Source: Streptomyces sp. S.PB5
Lineage (GTDB): Bacteria; Actinomycetota; Actinomycetes; Streptomycetales; Streptomycetaceae
Direction of reading: 5' to 3'
Assembly (NCBI RefSeq): GCF_030403745.1
Contig: NZ_JAQMWP010000008.1
Span: forward strand, 186,001 to 250,000
Length of the DNA: 64,000 nucleotides
Shown: in pieces, positions 24,445-33,413 of the stretch
Numbering within the stretch: the first letter of the stretch is position 1
Layout of the letters: each line of letters starts with the position of its first letter
The notes under the pieces: generated by a model
The model's input: only the letters and a program-made list of their open reading frames with translations
Database searches by the model: none
Told to the model about the DNA's origin: nothing
Translations under genes and position numbers: made by a program

Positions 24445-26223
24445 CTACGACTTGGGCGGCACCGCCGGCATCCCCAGGAACGGCAGCCGCAGCGCGCCGA
24501 ACGCCTCCGCGGGGACCGCCGGCGCCTGCGGCTCGACCGGCTTCAGACGCTCGTACGCCGCTCCCTGGGCCGGACGCGGGTCGGTCTCGCCCTTGTTGGG
24601 CCAGAACGACATCGCCCGCTCGGCCTGGGCCGTGATGGTCAGGGACGGGTTCACACCGAGGTTCGCCGAGACGGCCGCGCCGTCGACGACCGAGATGCCG
24701 GGGTGGCCGTAGAGCCGGTGGTACGGGTCGATGACGCCCTCCTCGGCGTCGGCGCCGATCGGGCAGCCGCCGAGGAAGTGGGCCGTCAGCGGCGTGCCCA
24801 TCAGCTCGCCGACGTTCGAACCCGCGAAGCCGTTGATCTCGGCCGCGATCGCCGACGCACCCTCCGAAGCCGCCTTGATCTGCTTGGGGTTGGGGGCGCC
24901 ATGCCCCTGACGGGCCGTCAACAGGCCCTTGCCCACACCGTCCGGCTTCAGATACGTCGTCAGGGAGTTGTCCAGCGACTGCATGACCAGGCCGATGATG
25001 GTCCGCTCCGACCAGCGGCGGTTGGAGAGGGAGCGCAGCACGAGCAGGGGGTGCCGGGCCGCGTTCGCCAGCCAGGCCATGACCCTGGACGAGCCGTCGG
25101 CGTACGGGACCTGGAGGATGGAGAGGCCGCCCATCGAGTTGGAGCCCTTGCCGTAGCGGACCGGCTCGATGTGGGTGTCGGCGTCGGGATGGATCGAGGA
25201 CGTGATGGCGACACCGCGGGTGAAGTCGACCTTCTTCTCACCGGTCGCCTTGCGGTAGCGCCGGTCGTCGGTCTGGGCGCCGACCAGGGCCTCGGAGTTG
25301 GTGCGGGTCAGCTCGCCCAGCCTCTCCGAGAGGTGCGGGAGCTGGCCTCCCGCCTTCATGCGGTGCAGCAGGGTCTGGGTGCCGTAGGTGCCCGCGGCGA
25401 GGACGACCCGGCGGGCCTTGAAGGTGCGGCCCCTGCCCTTCTTCCTCTGGTCCGTCGGGAGGGTGGCGATCGCGTACCCGCCCTGCGAGTCGTCGGTGAC
25501 CGACACGACCGTCGTCATGGGGTGCACGACCGCGCCCGCCTTCTCGGCGAGGTAGAGATAGTTCTCGTTGAGGGTGTTCTTGGCGCCGTGACGGCAGCCG
25601 GTCATGCACTCGCCGCACTCCGCGCAGGCCTTGCGGGCCGGTCCGGCGCCGCCGAAGTACGGGTCCTCGACCTGCTCTCCGGGCTTCGCCTTCCCCGAGC
25701 CGTCGGCGTCCTGCCCGTCACCGAAGAACACGCCCACCGGCGCCATGTGGAAGGTGTCCCCCACGCCCATCCGCTGGGCCGCCGCCTTCAGATGGACGTC
25801 GGAGGGGGTCATCGTCGGGTTGAGCCGTACGCCGAGCATGCGCTGGGCCTGGTCGTAGTACGGCTTCAACTCCTCTTCCCAGTCGGTGATGTCACGCCAC
25901 TGGGGGTCCTCGAAGAACGGCTTCGGCGGTACGTAGAGGGTGTTGGCGTAGTTGAGCGAGCCGCCGCCGACGCCCGCGCCGGCCAGGACCATGACGTTGC
26001 CGAGCAGATGGATGCGCTGGAGGCCGTACATGCCGAGCCTGGGGGCCCAGAGGTAGTTCTTCAGGTCCCAGGAGTTCTTCGGCAGGGTGCCCGGGGTGAA
26101 GCGGCGGCCGGCCTCCAGGACTCCTACGCGGTATCCCTTCTCGGTGAGGCGAAGGGCCGTGACGGAACCGCCGAAGCCGGACCCCACGACGATGACGTCA
26201 TAGTCGTAAGCGTCTTTGCTCAC
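24445..26223 (-). CDS. GMC-family oxidoreductase (cholesterol oxidase-like)
   Basis: A 592-residue flavoenzyme from a GTG start behind GAGGAGAG. The FAD-binding fold is clear: YDVIVVGSGFGGSVTALRLTEKG, then VMVLAGAGVGGGSLNYANTLYVPP, and the C-terminal AHFLGGCPIGADAEEGVIDPYHRLYG with the usual VVDGAAVSANLGVNPSLTI. A Cys-rich stretch (CAECGECMTGCRHGAKN, about 198-215) resembles an iron-sulfur site seen in some members. It probably oxidises a sterol-like or other alcohol. It follows the succinate-semialdehyde dehydrogenase gene in the same operon across a 9-nt tandem repeat. Confidence 0.88.
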   Translation of the reverse strand: MSKDAYDYDVIVVGSGFGGSVTALRLTEKGYRVGVLEAGRRFTPGTLPKNSWDLKNYLWAPRLGMYGLQRIHLLGNVMVLAGAGVGGGSLNYANTLYVPPKPFFEDPQWRDITDWEEELKPYYDQAQRMLGVRLNPTMTPSDVHLKAAAQRMGVGDTFHMAPVGVFFGDGQDADGSGKAKPGEQVEDPYFGGAGPARKACAECGECMTGCRHGAKNTLNENYLYLAEKAGAVVHPMTTVVSVTDDSQGGYAIATLPTDQRKKGRGRTFKARRVVLAAGTYGTQTLLHRMKAGGQLPHLSERLGELTRTNSEALVGAQTDDRRYRKATGEKKVDFTRGVAITSSIHPDADTHIEPVRYGKGSNSMGGLSILQVPYADGSSRVMAWLANAARHPLLVLRSLSNRRWSERTIIGLVMQSLDNSLTTYLKPDGVGKGLLTARQGHGAPNPKQIKAASEGASAIAAEINGFAGSNVGELMGTPLTAHFLGGCPIGADAEEGVIDPYHRLYGHPGISVVDGAAVSANLGVNPSLTITAQAERAMSFWPNKGETDPRPAQGAAYERLKPVEPQAPAVPAEAFGALRLPFLGMPAVPPKS

Positions 26224-26231
26224 GCGCTCTC

Positions 26232-26303
26232 TCCTCTTACGCCTCTTACGTCTCTTGCACTTCGTACGCCTCGTACGCCTCGTACGCCTCGTACGCCTCT
26301 TAC
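26232..26303 (-). repeat. Eight 9-nt tandem units carrying ribosome-binding-like purines
   Basis: Read on the minus strand, eight units of the form GTAMGAGGC run from the stop codon of the upstream dehydrogenase to just before GAGGAGAGAGCGC and the GTG of the oxidoreductase. Each good unit contains AGAGG or CGAGG, similar to a ribosome-binding site. It fills nearly the whole intergenic gap. Confidence 0.8.
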
Positions 26304-27910
26304 CGGAACCGGAATGCCTTCATCAGACGCAGGCTGCGGCTCATGAACTGCGCGTACGCCTCGTCGCCCATCCCCAGCGACGGTGCCATCGGCAGCAGCC
26401 GCTGCTGGGCCACCGTCTGGGCCTCGGTGTACTTGAGGATGCCCTCGGAGCCGTGGCGGCGGCCGAGCCCGGAGTCCTTCATGCCGCCCATCGGGGACTG
26501 GACGCTGCCGTAGGCGGACGCGTAGCCCTCGTTGACGTTGACCGTGCCGGTGCGCAGCCGGGCGGCGACCTGGCGGCCGCGCTTGCCGTCCTTCGTCCAG
26601 ACCGACGAATTGAGGCCGTACGCCGTCGAGTTGGCCTCCGCGATCGCCTCGTCGTCGGTCTTGAAACGGTAGATGGAGACGACCGGGCCGAAGGTCTCCT
26701 CGGCGCAGATCGCCATGGGCTCGGTCACGCCGTCGAGGATGGTCGGTTCGAAGAAGTACGGGCCGATGTCGGGGCGGGCGACCCCGCCGGCGACGACCTT
26801 GGCGCCCTTGGCCACGGCCTCCTCGACATGCCGGGTGACGGTCTCCAGCTGGCGCTCGCCCACCAGGGAGCCCATGTCGGCGCCGTAGGCGAGGGACTTG
26901 CCGAGCCGCATGGCCTTGGTGCGGGCGGCGAAGCGCTCCAGGAAGGCGTCGGCGATCGACTCGTGGACGTACAACCGCTCGATGGAGATGCAGAGTTGGC
27001 CGGCGGAGGAGAAGCAGGCGCGGACGGCTCCCGCCGCCGCCTTCTCGATGTCCGCGTCCTCCAGGACCAACATGGCGTTCTTGCCGCCGAGTTCGAGGGA
27101 GACTCCGACGAGTCGGGCGGCGGCGCCCTGGGCGACCTCCCGGCCGGTGCGGGTGGAGCCCGTGAAGGAGACGTAGTCGGCGTGCCGGACGACCTCGGGG
27201 CCGACGACGGGGCCCTCGCCGAGGACGACCTGGAAGACATCGGCGGGCAGCCCGGCCTCGATGAGGAGGTCACGCGCCCAGAGCGCCGTCAGGCAGGTCT
27301 CGGTGTCCGGCTTCATGACCACCGCGTTGCCCGCGACGAACGCGGGGAGCGCGTCGCCGACGGACAGCTCCAGAGGGTAGTTCCAGGGGGCGATCTGGCC
27401 CACCACCCCGCGCGGGTGGCGCAGTTCGGTCACCTTGGTGAGGGTCGGCATGGCGCCCGCGTGCCGCTTGGGCCGCAGATAGGAGGGCGCCTTGCGGCCG
27501 TAGTGGCGGGCGGCGACCGCGACGGCCTGCACTTCCTCGTGGGCGTGGAGACGGGCCTTGCCTGTCTCCAGCTGGATCAGGTCGAGGACCTCTGCCTGGC
27601 GTTCCAGGACGAGGTCGTGGAAGCGGAGTAGGACGGCCGCGCGCTGCCGTACGGGCATCTGCTCCCACACCGCCTGCGCCTTGCGGGCCGCCGCGAAGGC
27701 CTTCTCGACGTCCTCGGGCGTCGACTCGGGCAGATCGGCCAGCTTCTCACCGGTGAACGGCGTGTGGTTGGCGGTGCGACCGGAGCCGACCACACCCTTG
27801 GTGAGCTGGGCGACCAGCTCCGGGGTGACCACGTCGGCGGCGGTACGGGCGCCCTCCGGGGCGGGGGCGAGGGGGTTGGTGGCCTGCTCCGAAGCCTTCG
27901 TGTCCGTCAT
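26300..27910 (-). CDS. Succinate-semialdehyde dehydrogenase (NAD(P)-dependent)
   Basis: A 536-residue aldehyde dehydrogenase. The N-terminal 40 residues are variable; the fold starts around VVGSGRTANHTPFTGEKLADLPEST. Family features are visible: the cofactor region APWNYPLELSVGDALPAFVAGNAVVMKPD, the catalytic Glu in LELGGKNAMLV and Cys in FSSAGQLCISIER, and GPVVSIYRFK near the end. It oxidises succinate semialdehyde to succinate in 4-aminobutyrate breakdown. A -10-like TACTCT (27918-27923) lies seven bases from the ATG, so the transcript may be leaderless. The GMC oxidoreductase follows in the operon. Confidence 0.93.
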   Translation of the reverse strand: MTDTKASEQATNPLAPAPEGARTAADVVTPELVAQLTKGVVGSGRTANHTPFTGEKLADLPESTPEDVEKAFAAARKAQAVWEQMPVRQRAAVLLRFHDLVLERQAEVLDLIQLETGKARLHAHEEVQAVAVAARHYGRKAPSYLRPKRHAGAMPTLTKVTELRHPRGVVGQIAPWNYPLELSVGDALPAFVAGNAVVMKPDTETCLTALWARDLLIEAGLPADVFQVVLGEGPVVGPEVVRHADYVSFTGSTRTGREVAQGAAARLVGVSLELGGKNAMLVLEDADIEKAAAGAVRACFSSAGQLCISIERLYVHESIADAFLERFAARTKAMRLGKSLAYGADMGSLVGERQLETVTRHVEEAVAKGAKVVAGGVARPDIGPYFFEPTILDGVTEPMAICAEETFGPVVSIYRFKTDDEAIAEANSTAYGLNSSVWTKDGKRGRQVAARLRTGTVNVNEGYASAYGSVQSPMGGMKDSGLGRRHGSEGILKYTEAQTVAQQRLLPMAPSLGMGDEAYAQFMSRSLRLMKAFRFR

Positions 27911-28047
27911 GACGCGCAGAGTATGCCGGGGCGGAGACTTTGGGTACCCGTCGGTAATCGGGATTCACCGAGTACTCACACGCTGCCAGTACTCACTGGC
28001 GGAAAAGCCGCTGATCAGCGTGTTGAGCGATGACGATCACCGGCTGC

Positions 28048-29760
28048 TCAGCCTTTTCCGATCACAAGCCGGTCGCGGGCCTCCTTGAACAGCGCCATAC
28101 CCTCCTTCTCCTGCGTCGTCCCCTTCGGCATGTCGACGCGGAGCTCGTAGAGCCGGCCGTCGTCGGTGCTGACGATCACCTGCATGACCCGGCTGGGACT
28201 GCTCCCGTCGTCGTCATAGGTGGTGTCGGCCTGGTATGCGCTCAGGCCCTGGAGGCTGGTCTCCGTGATCCGGGTCTCGGCCTCGTCCTGGGCCGCCCAG
28301 GCCGTCTTCACCTGGTACGCCCGGCCCATGGCCGAGACGGAGGGGTTGTCCCACACGCTGAGGCGGAGCTCGATGTCACCGTCCCCGTAGATCACCATCC
28401 GGGGCTGGTCGGTGGCGCTCCCCTGTCGATGGTCCTCCTGGTACCGGCTCGGCACGGACAGCGTCGCGTTCATCGCCTTCTCGGTGTGCTTCTCCCAGGG
28501 CTCGTCGGCGATGTCCGTCTCGGCGGGCCTGAGGGGGGCCGAGGTGTACGTCGGCTCGCGGACCGCGATGGGCTCGGGCTCGGCGAGGACGTAGGAGATA
28601 CCGAACCAGGCACCGCCGACGAGGGCGGCACCGAGCAGGGCGGCGGGGAGGGGGCGGCGCAGGAGGTGGGGTCTGGGGGGTGCGGTCGTCGGTACGAAGG
28701 TGGTGTCCGGCCCGGGTACGGGGGCGCGGTCGGGGTCGCGGTCCAGGTCGGACCTGCGCTCGGACGCGAGGGCAGGCTTGGGCTCGGGCCTGAGCTCCGG
28801 CTTGCGCTCGGGCTTGAGGTCGGGCCCGGCGTCCCGCAGGCGTACGGTTCCCGAGTCCTCCCCCAGCTCCCGTATGCGGTCGGGCACCTGCTGGGCCTGC
28901 GGCTCGCTCAGCGGCGGGACCGGCCACCCCTCGGCCGCCGCTTCCAGGATCTTGGCGGCCTCCTCGGCGTCCGGCCGCAGGTCCGGGTCCTTCCCCAACA
29001 GCCCGGTGATCAGGGGGCCGAGGGGGCCCGCCTGCTTGGGCTCGGGCGGGTCGAAGGAGAGGATGGCGGCGAGGGTGGACTCCAGCGTCGTACGCCGGAA
29101 AGGCGGTTCGCCCTCGACGGCGGCGTAGAGCAGGACGCCCAGGGACCACAGGTCGGAGGAGGGTCCGGCACCCCGCCCTGACATCCGCTCGGGGGCGACG
29201 AAGTCGATGGAACCGACGAACTCGCCGCTGACGGTGAGGGATTCCTCGCCCTGGACATGGGCGATGCCGAAGTCGGTGAGGACCACCCGGCCGTGCGAGC
29301 CGAGCAGCACATTGGCGGGCTTCACGTCCCGGTGGACGATCCCCACGGCGTGCGCGGCCCGCAGGGCGCCGAGGACGGCGAGCCCGATCCGGGCGGTCTC
29401 GGCGGGGTCCACGGGCCCTCGCCGCAGCACCTCGTGGAGGGACTCGCCCCGGACCAGCTCCATGACGATCCAGGGGAGTCCGTCCTCCACGACCACGTCA
29501 TGGATGGAGACGGCGGCGGGATGGTCGACGCGGGCGGCGGCACGAGCCTCCCGGTAGAGCCGGTGGGAGGCCCGCTGATGCGCCTCGGCCTCCGGGTCGC
29601 CGGGCAACCGGGGCTGCTTGACGGCGACTTCGCGGTCGACGAGTTCGTCGTGCGCCCGCCAGACGGTGCCCATGCCCCCCGAGCCGATGCGCTCGACCAG
29701 TCGGTAACGGCCGCCTATCAGTCGGCCCTTGGGGCTGGTGCCGCCCCCGTCGTTGCTCAT
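28048..29760 (-). CDS. Membrane Ser/Thr protein kinase
   Basis: A 570-residue kinase. The catalytic domain has GSGGMGTV, Lys48 (VAVKQ), HRDVKPAN (143-150) and DFG (163-165), so it should be active. A Lys/Pro/Glu/Arg-rich linker (LKPERKPELRPEPKPALASE) precedes one membrane helix (LPAALLGAALVGGAWFGISYVLA). The external domain of about 190 residues has no PASTA repeats; it starts PWEKHTEKAMNATLSVPSRYQED and looks like the beta-rich sensor domain of the neighbouring kinases. It is the last of the array, separated from the others by the LamG gene. Confidence 0.93.
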   Translation of the reverse strand: MSNDGGGTSPKGRLIGGRYRLVERIGSGGMGTVWRAHDELVDREVAVKQPRLPGDPEAEAHQRASHRLYREARAAARVDHPAAVSIHDVVVEDGLPWIVMELVRGESLHEVLRRGPVDPAETARIGLAVLGALRAAHAVGIVHRDVKPANVLLGSHGRVVLTDFGIAHVQGEESLTVSGEFVGSIDFVAPERMSGRGAGPSSDLWSLGVLLYAAVEGEPPFRRTTLESTLAAILSFDPPEPKQAGPLGPLITGLLGKDPDLRPDAEEAAKILEAAAEGWPVPPLSEPQAQQVPDRIRELGEDSGTVRLRDAGPDLKPERKPELRPEPKPALASERRSDLDRDPDRAPVPGPDTTFVPTTAPPRPHLLRRPLPAALLGAALVGGAWFGISYVLAEPEPIAVREPTYTSAPLRPAETDIADEPWEKHTEKAMNATLSVPSRYQEDHRQGSATDQPRMVIYGDGDIELRLSVWDNPSVSAMGRAYQVKTAWAAQDEAETRITETSLQGLSAYQADTTYDDDGSSPSRVMQVIVSTDDGRLYELRVDMPKGTTQEKEGMALFKEARDRLVIGKG

Positions 29761-29822
29761 GTCTCATGAGTACCTTGTGGGGCGGGGGATTGTCGACGCG
29801 GGGCGGCACGCGGTCATCGGCG

Positions 29823-31499
29823 TCAGGTGATGTCGACTCCGCCGAGCCGCAGCATCCCGACCTGGGTGCGGCTGAGGACCCCGGCATAGGTGTGGATGTC
29901 GTCCACCTCGCCCGCGAGGTCCTGGGTGCCGTCGGTGAGCGTGCGGCCGACCTGGAGGTCACCGTTCGGCGCCCAGGTGTTCAGGCCGGACACGCTCGCG
30001 GTGGCGGCGGGGTGGTCGTAGTCGACGTAGAGCCGCAGTTCGTCGGTCTTCTCGTCGTACACCACCGCGAGGAACTGGTCGTCGGCCGTCCAGTCCAGGT
30101 CGAGCGGCGCGCTGACCGTTGTGGTCGGCGCGTCGGCCCGGTCCTCGTGGGCGACGACCGCCTGCCAGGTCCGCGAGGCGGCGAGATAGCGCAGGGTCAA
30201 CAGGTCGGTGCGCTCGCCCGGCTGGGACAGGACCGTCATGTCACGGGTCGCGGTGTCGGGATCGATGCGGACCTGCGCGGTCACGGAGAAGCCCGCGTCG
30301 GTCGGCGTGAGGGCGGTCGGCGTGGTGGCGTAGTCGCCGTCGCCGTCGAGCAGCAGGTCGCCGTTGCCGACGATCGGATAGGTCACCGGGACGCAGTCGG
30401 GGTTCCAGGGGCAGTCGTCGGTGGCCGCGTAGATCGACGCGTCGCCCGCCAGGGTCAGCGGCTCGCCACCCGCGTACGCCGGGCTCCGGCCGTCGGTCGC
30501 CGACTCCAGGTCCCAGTAGCCCAGGCGCTGGGCCTTGCGGGTCGCCGCCTCGGTGATCTCCCCGGGCGCGTACACGCGGTCCCAGACGTTCACGTCGGTC
30601 AGGAGACCCTGCCAGTGGTCGCCGATGCGCAGAGCGCCGGAGCCGCCCGCCGTGACAAGGTTGTCGGCCGTGTCGGTGAGCTGCCCGTCGACGTACAGGC
30701 GGACCTGGTCCTTCTCGGCGTCGTACACGCCCACGAGGTGCGCCCACTCGCCGGGCTCGGGCGTGCCGCCGCTGATGGTCGCCGTGCCTCCGTCGGCGGC
30801 CGGGAGGGAGAAGGACCACTGCACACCTCCGGCGGCGCCCGTGGTCGTGCCGAGGGTGAAGCCCTCCTGGCTGACGACCGGCGAGCCGCCGACGAGCTCG
30901 TCGGGGCGCACCCAGGCGTCGACGGAGAAGTTCCGCGCCGCGTCCACGGAGGTGTCGAGGGTCGCGTACGCCTCGTCCGTGCCGTCGAAGGCGGCCGCGG
31001 AGCCGACGGTCGTACCGGACGGCCCGGAGGCGCCCGGGGTGACGCCGGAGCCGGTGTCCGCGCCGGACTGCTGGTCCGGGTCCCAGTGTGTGACGGCCGG
31101 GCGGCCGGTCGTGACCAGGATGTCGTGCGTGGTCCTGGCGCTGATGTTGCCGACGGCGTCGACCGCCTGGACCTGGAGATAGGTGACGCCCGTCTTCTCC
31201 GGCATCCAGCGCACGGACACCGGCCCCCCGGGCTGGTCCGGCGTGATCGTGCTGGTCGGTCCGCCGAGCCAGGAGTAGCGGTACGACACCACGTCGTCGG
31301 ACGCCGAGTCGATCACGAACGTGCCGTAATTGCCCACGCCGTCGTGCCAGTTGTCGTCGTCCGGATACTCCTGCGACGTGACGACGGGGGCCGCCGGTGC
31401 CTCGGCGCCGGCCGCCGATGCCACGCCGCTCGCACCGGCGACGGTGAGCGCCGCGGCGGTGCACACCGGCGCGACGCGTCTCCATACGTACTGCTTCAA
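29823..31499 (-). CDS. Secreted LamG-domain protein
   Basis: A 558-residue exported protein with a signal peptide (VAPVCTAAALTVAGASGVASA). An Ig-like segment (about 40-125) precedes two concanavalin-like LamG domains (about 165-320: FDGTDEAYATLDTSVDAARNFSVDAWVRPDELV; about 380-555: LDGDGDYATTPTALTPTDAGFSVTAQVRI). These usually bind carbohydrate or protein. It has no anchor and is presumably released. The TTG start at 31499 lies 15 bases downstream of a second TTG in a duplicated sequence (see repeat at 31485). It sits between kinase genes on the same strand and may be a ligand or partner of a sensor domain. Confidence 0.82.
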   Translation of the reverse strand: MKQYVWRRVAPVCTAAALTVAGASGVASAAGAEAPAAPVVTSQEYPDDDNWHDGVGNYGTFVIDSASDDVVSYRYSWLGGPTSTITPDQPGGPVSVRWMPEKTGVTYLQVQAVDAVGNISARTTHDILVTTGRPAVTHWDPDQQSGADTGSGVTPGASGPSGTTVGSAAAFDGTDEAYATLDTSVDAARNFSVDAWVRPDELVGGSPVVSQEGFTLGTTTGAAGGVQWSFSLPAADGGTATISGGTPEPGEWAHLVGVYDAEKDQVRLYVDGQLTDTADNLVTAGGSGALRIGDHWQGLLTDVNVWDRVYAPGEITEAATRKAQRLGYWDLESATDGRSPAYAGGEPLTLAGDASIYAATDDCPWNPDCVPVTYPIVGNGDLLLDGDGDYATTPTALTPTDAGFSVTAQVRIDPDTATRDMTVLSQPGERTDLLTLRYLAASRTWQAVVAHEDRADAPTTTVSAPLDLDWTADDQFLAVVYDEKTDELRLYVDYDHPAATASVSGLNTWAPNGDLQVGRTLTDGTQDLAGEVDDIHTYAGVLSRTQVGMLRLGGVDIT

Positions 31500-31514
31500 G
31501 ACGTACTACTTCAA
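31485..31514 (-). repeat. Duplicated 15-nt start region of the LamG gene
   Basis: On the minus strand TTGAAGTAGTACGTC is followed directly by TTGAAGCAGTACGTA. The first TTG is best placed for the ribosome-binding site GGGAGGGG, but its third codon is TAG; the second TTG opens the gene. The two copies differ at two positions. Confidence 0.75.
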
Positions 31515-31593
31515 GGTCCCCTCCCAAGATCGGTCTCAGAGGAGGATGACCTCAACTCCCGTCACCGGCAACGTAATTCAGCGACGGTAGAAC

Positions 31594-33264
31594 TCAGAGC
31601 GCATCGACGTCCAGGTTGGCGATGGCGGTCTTCGCCACCTCCCGCCCCCGGTCCGTGAAGTCGCTGCCTTCCCCGGGGTAGCTGATGGTGAGCTTGTACA
31701 TGTCGCCCTTGGAGGTCTTGTAGTAGAAGATCTGCATCTCGCGGGGGCGCTTCTCGTTGTCGTCGGTCTCGTACGTGATCGTGTTCTTGGCGGCCGGCTT
31801 CCCCTGAAACGTGGCCCCGTCGTCGGTCCTGGTCTTCGGGTTCTCCGGCATGCCCAGGCCGTAGTCGCCGTTCTCGGTGAAGGCCTTGTCGTCCTCGTAC
31901 ATCTCGGCGGCCGCCGAGCCCGCGATGCTGTTACCCGTGTCCTCGGACTTCCTGTCGAGCCGCAGCCCGATCCAGATGCTGCCGCTCCAGTCGGTGTACG
32001 TGACCCAGTGCGCCTTGTCCGTCTCCCGGTCGGGCACGCCCTCCTGGTAGTTCTCGGGCACCGCCGGCGTCGCGGCGACATCCTTCACGTGTTTCGTCCT
32101 CCAGCCGTCCGGCAACGGCCCCGCGAACGGATCCACGATCACCAGAACCGCCGCCACCGCGGCCGCGACGACCACCGCGCCGAGCCCGATCAAGGTCCTG
32201 CGGCCGATCCGGATGCCGCCCTTGTCGCCCCCTTGCGAAGCCTCGCCGACCTGCACGACCTGGGTCGGCGCCGGGGCCAGGACCGGCGGATTCGCCGCCG
32301 CCTCCAGCAGCGCACGCACCTGGGCGGCGTTCGGGCGGCGCCCGGGGTCCTTCTGGAGCAGGCCCGTGATGACCTCGGCCAACGGCCCGGACGCCGAAGC
32401 GGGCGCCGCCGGGGCCGCGTTGAGGACCGACTGCAGCGTCGCCGGGGTGTTGCTGCGCCGGAACGGCGAGACGCCCTCCGTCGCCGCGTACAGCACCACG
32501 CCCAGCGACCACAGGTCCGAGGCCGGTCCGGGCCGCTGCCCGAGGACCCGCTCCGGGGCGATGTACTCGGGCGAGCCGACGAAGCCGCCGGTGTCGGTCA
32601 GATTGGTCTCGCCCTCGATCTGGGCGATGCCGAAGTCGGTGAGGACGACGCGGTCGTGGCGGCCGAGGAGGACGTTGTCCGGTTTGACGTCGCGGTGGAG
32701 GATGCCCGCGGCGTGCGCGGCCTCCAGCGCGCCGAGCACTTCGAGGCCGATTCTCGCCGCTTCCCGTGCCCCGAGCGTGCCCTCCTGGAGCGCGTCGCCG
32801 AGCGAACGGCCCTGCACCAGCTCCATGACGATCCAGGGCTGGCCGTCGACGACCGCGACGTCGTGCACGTTCACGACAGCGGGGTGATCGAGCCGGGCCG
32901 CGGCACGGGCCTCGCGGCGCATCCGTTCGAACGCGTTGGCACGTTCGCGGTCGGGAAGGTGATCGGGTACGCGCGGTTCCTTGACGGCGACCTCGCGGTC
33001 CACCGTCTCATCCTTCGCCCGCCACACCGTACCCATCCCGCCGTGCCCGAGCTTGGCGAGCAGACGGTAGCGACCTGCGATCAACCGGCCGGTTCCCGGG
33101 TCCTGTTGAGGCGCGGCCGGCTGCGGGACGACCTGCGTGGGCGCCGCGTACGGGTTGCCCGGATGCGGCACCGCCACGGGCGGCTTCGGCGGTTGCAGAC
33201 CGAAACTCGTTGGCTCGTCAGACCCGTAAGGGGTTCCCCCGTTGCTGCTCATGGGTCCGTTCAT
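31594..33264 (-). CDS. Membrane Ser/Thr protein kinase
   Basis: A 556-residue kinase with a 60-residue Pro/Gly-rich N-terminal tail. The catalytic domain has GHGGMGTV, Lys95, HRDVKPDN (190-197) and DFG (210-212). One membrane helix (TLIGLGAVVVAAAVAAVLVIV) leads to an external domain of about 170 residues (LPDGWRTKHVKDVAATPAVPENYQEG...), without PASTA repeats but with the Trp/Tyr pattern shared with its neighbours. A second in-frame ATG at 33252 is also possible. It is one of the tandem kinases and is probably co-transcribed with those upstream. Confidence 0.93.
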   Translation of the reverse strand: MNGPMSSNGGTPYGSDEPTSFGLQPPKPPVAVPHPGNPYAAPTQVVPQPAAPQQDPGTGRLIAGRYRLLAKLGHGGMGTVWRAKDETVDREVAVKEPRVPDHLPDRERANAFERMRREARAAARLDHPAVVNVHDVAVVDGQPWIVMELVQGRSLGDALQEGTLGAREAARIGLEVLGALEAAHAAGILHRDVKPDNVLLGRHDRVVLTDFGIAQIEGETNLTDTGGFVGSPEYIAPERVLGQRPGPASDLWSLGVVLYAATEGVSPFRRSNTPATLQSVLNAAPAAPASASGPLAEVITGLLQKDPGRRPNAAQVRALLEAAANPPVLAPAPTQVVQVGEASQGGDKGGIRIGRRTLIGLGAVVVAAAVAAVLVIVDPFAGPLPDGWRTKHVKDVAATPAVPENYQEGVPDRETDKAHWVTYTDWSGSIWIGLRLDRKSEDTGNSIAGSAAAEMYEDDKAFTENGDYGLGMPENPKTRTDDGATFQGKPAAKNTITYETDDNEKRPREMQIFYYKTSKGDMYKLTISYPGEGSDFTDRGREVAKTAIANLDVDAL

Positions 33265-33364
33265 ATCGCGCCAGGCACGTCCGGTTCCACCCGGAAGGCG
33301 TTCCGGTAGCAGACCCGTGACTCAGCAGGCCGGTCATCTCCCTTTTGCGGACGCCTTCGTGGAC

Positions 33365-33413
33365 GCCTTCGCCGACCTTCTTCATTGGCGCCTTCGCCGA
33401 CCGCTTCATGGGC
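33365..33413. repeat. Two near-identical 24-25 bp tandem copies at the end of a kinase gene
   Basis: GCCTTCGCCGACC followed by a TTCAT-containing tail occurs at 33365-33389 and again at 33390-33413; a shorter GACGCCTTCG pair lies just before. The second copy spans the stop codon of the cytosolic kinase, so the duplication touches the gene end. Confidence 0.6.
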
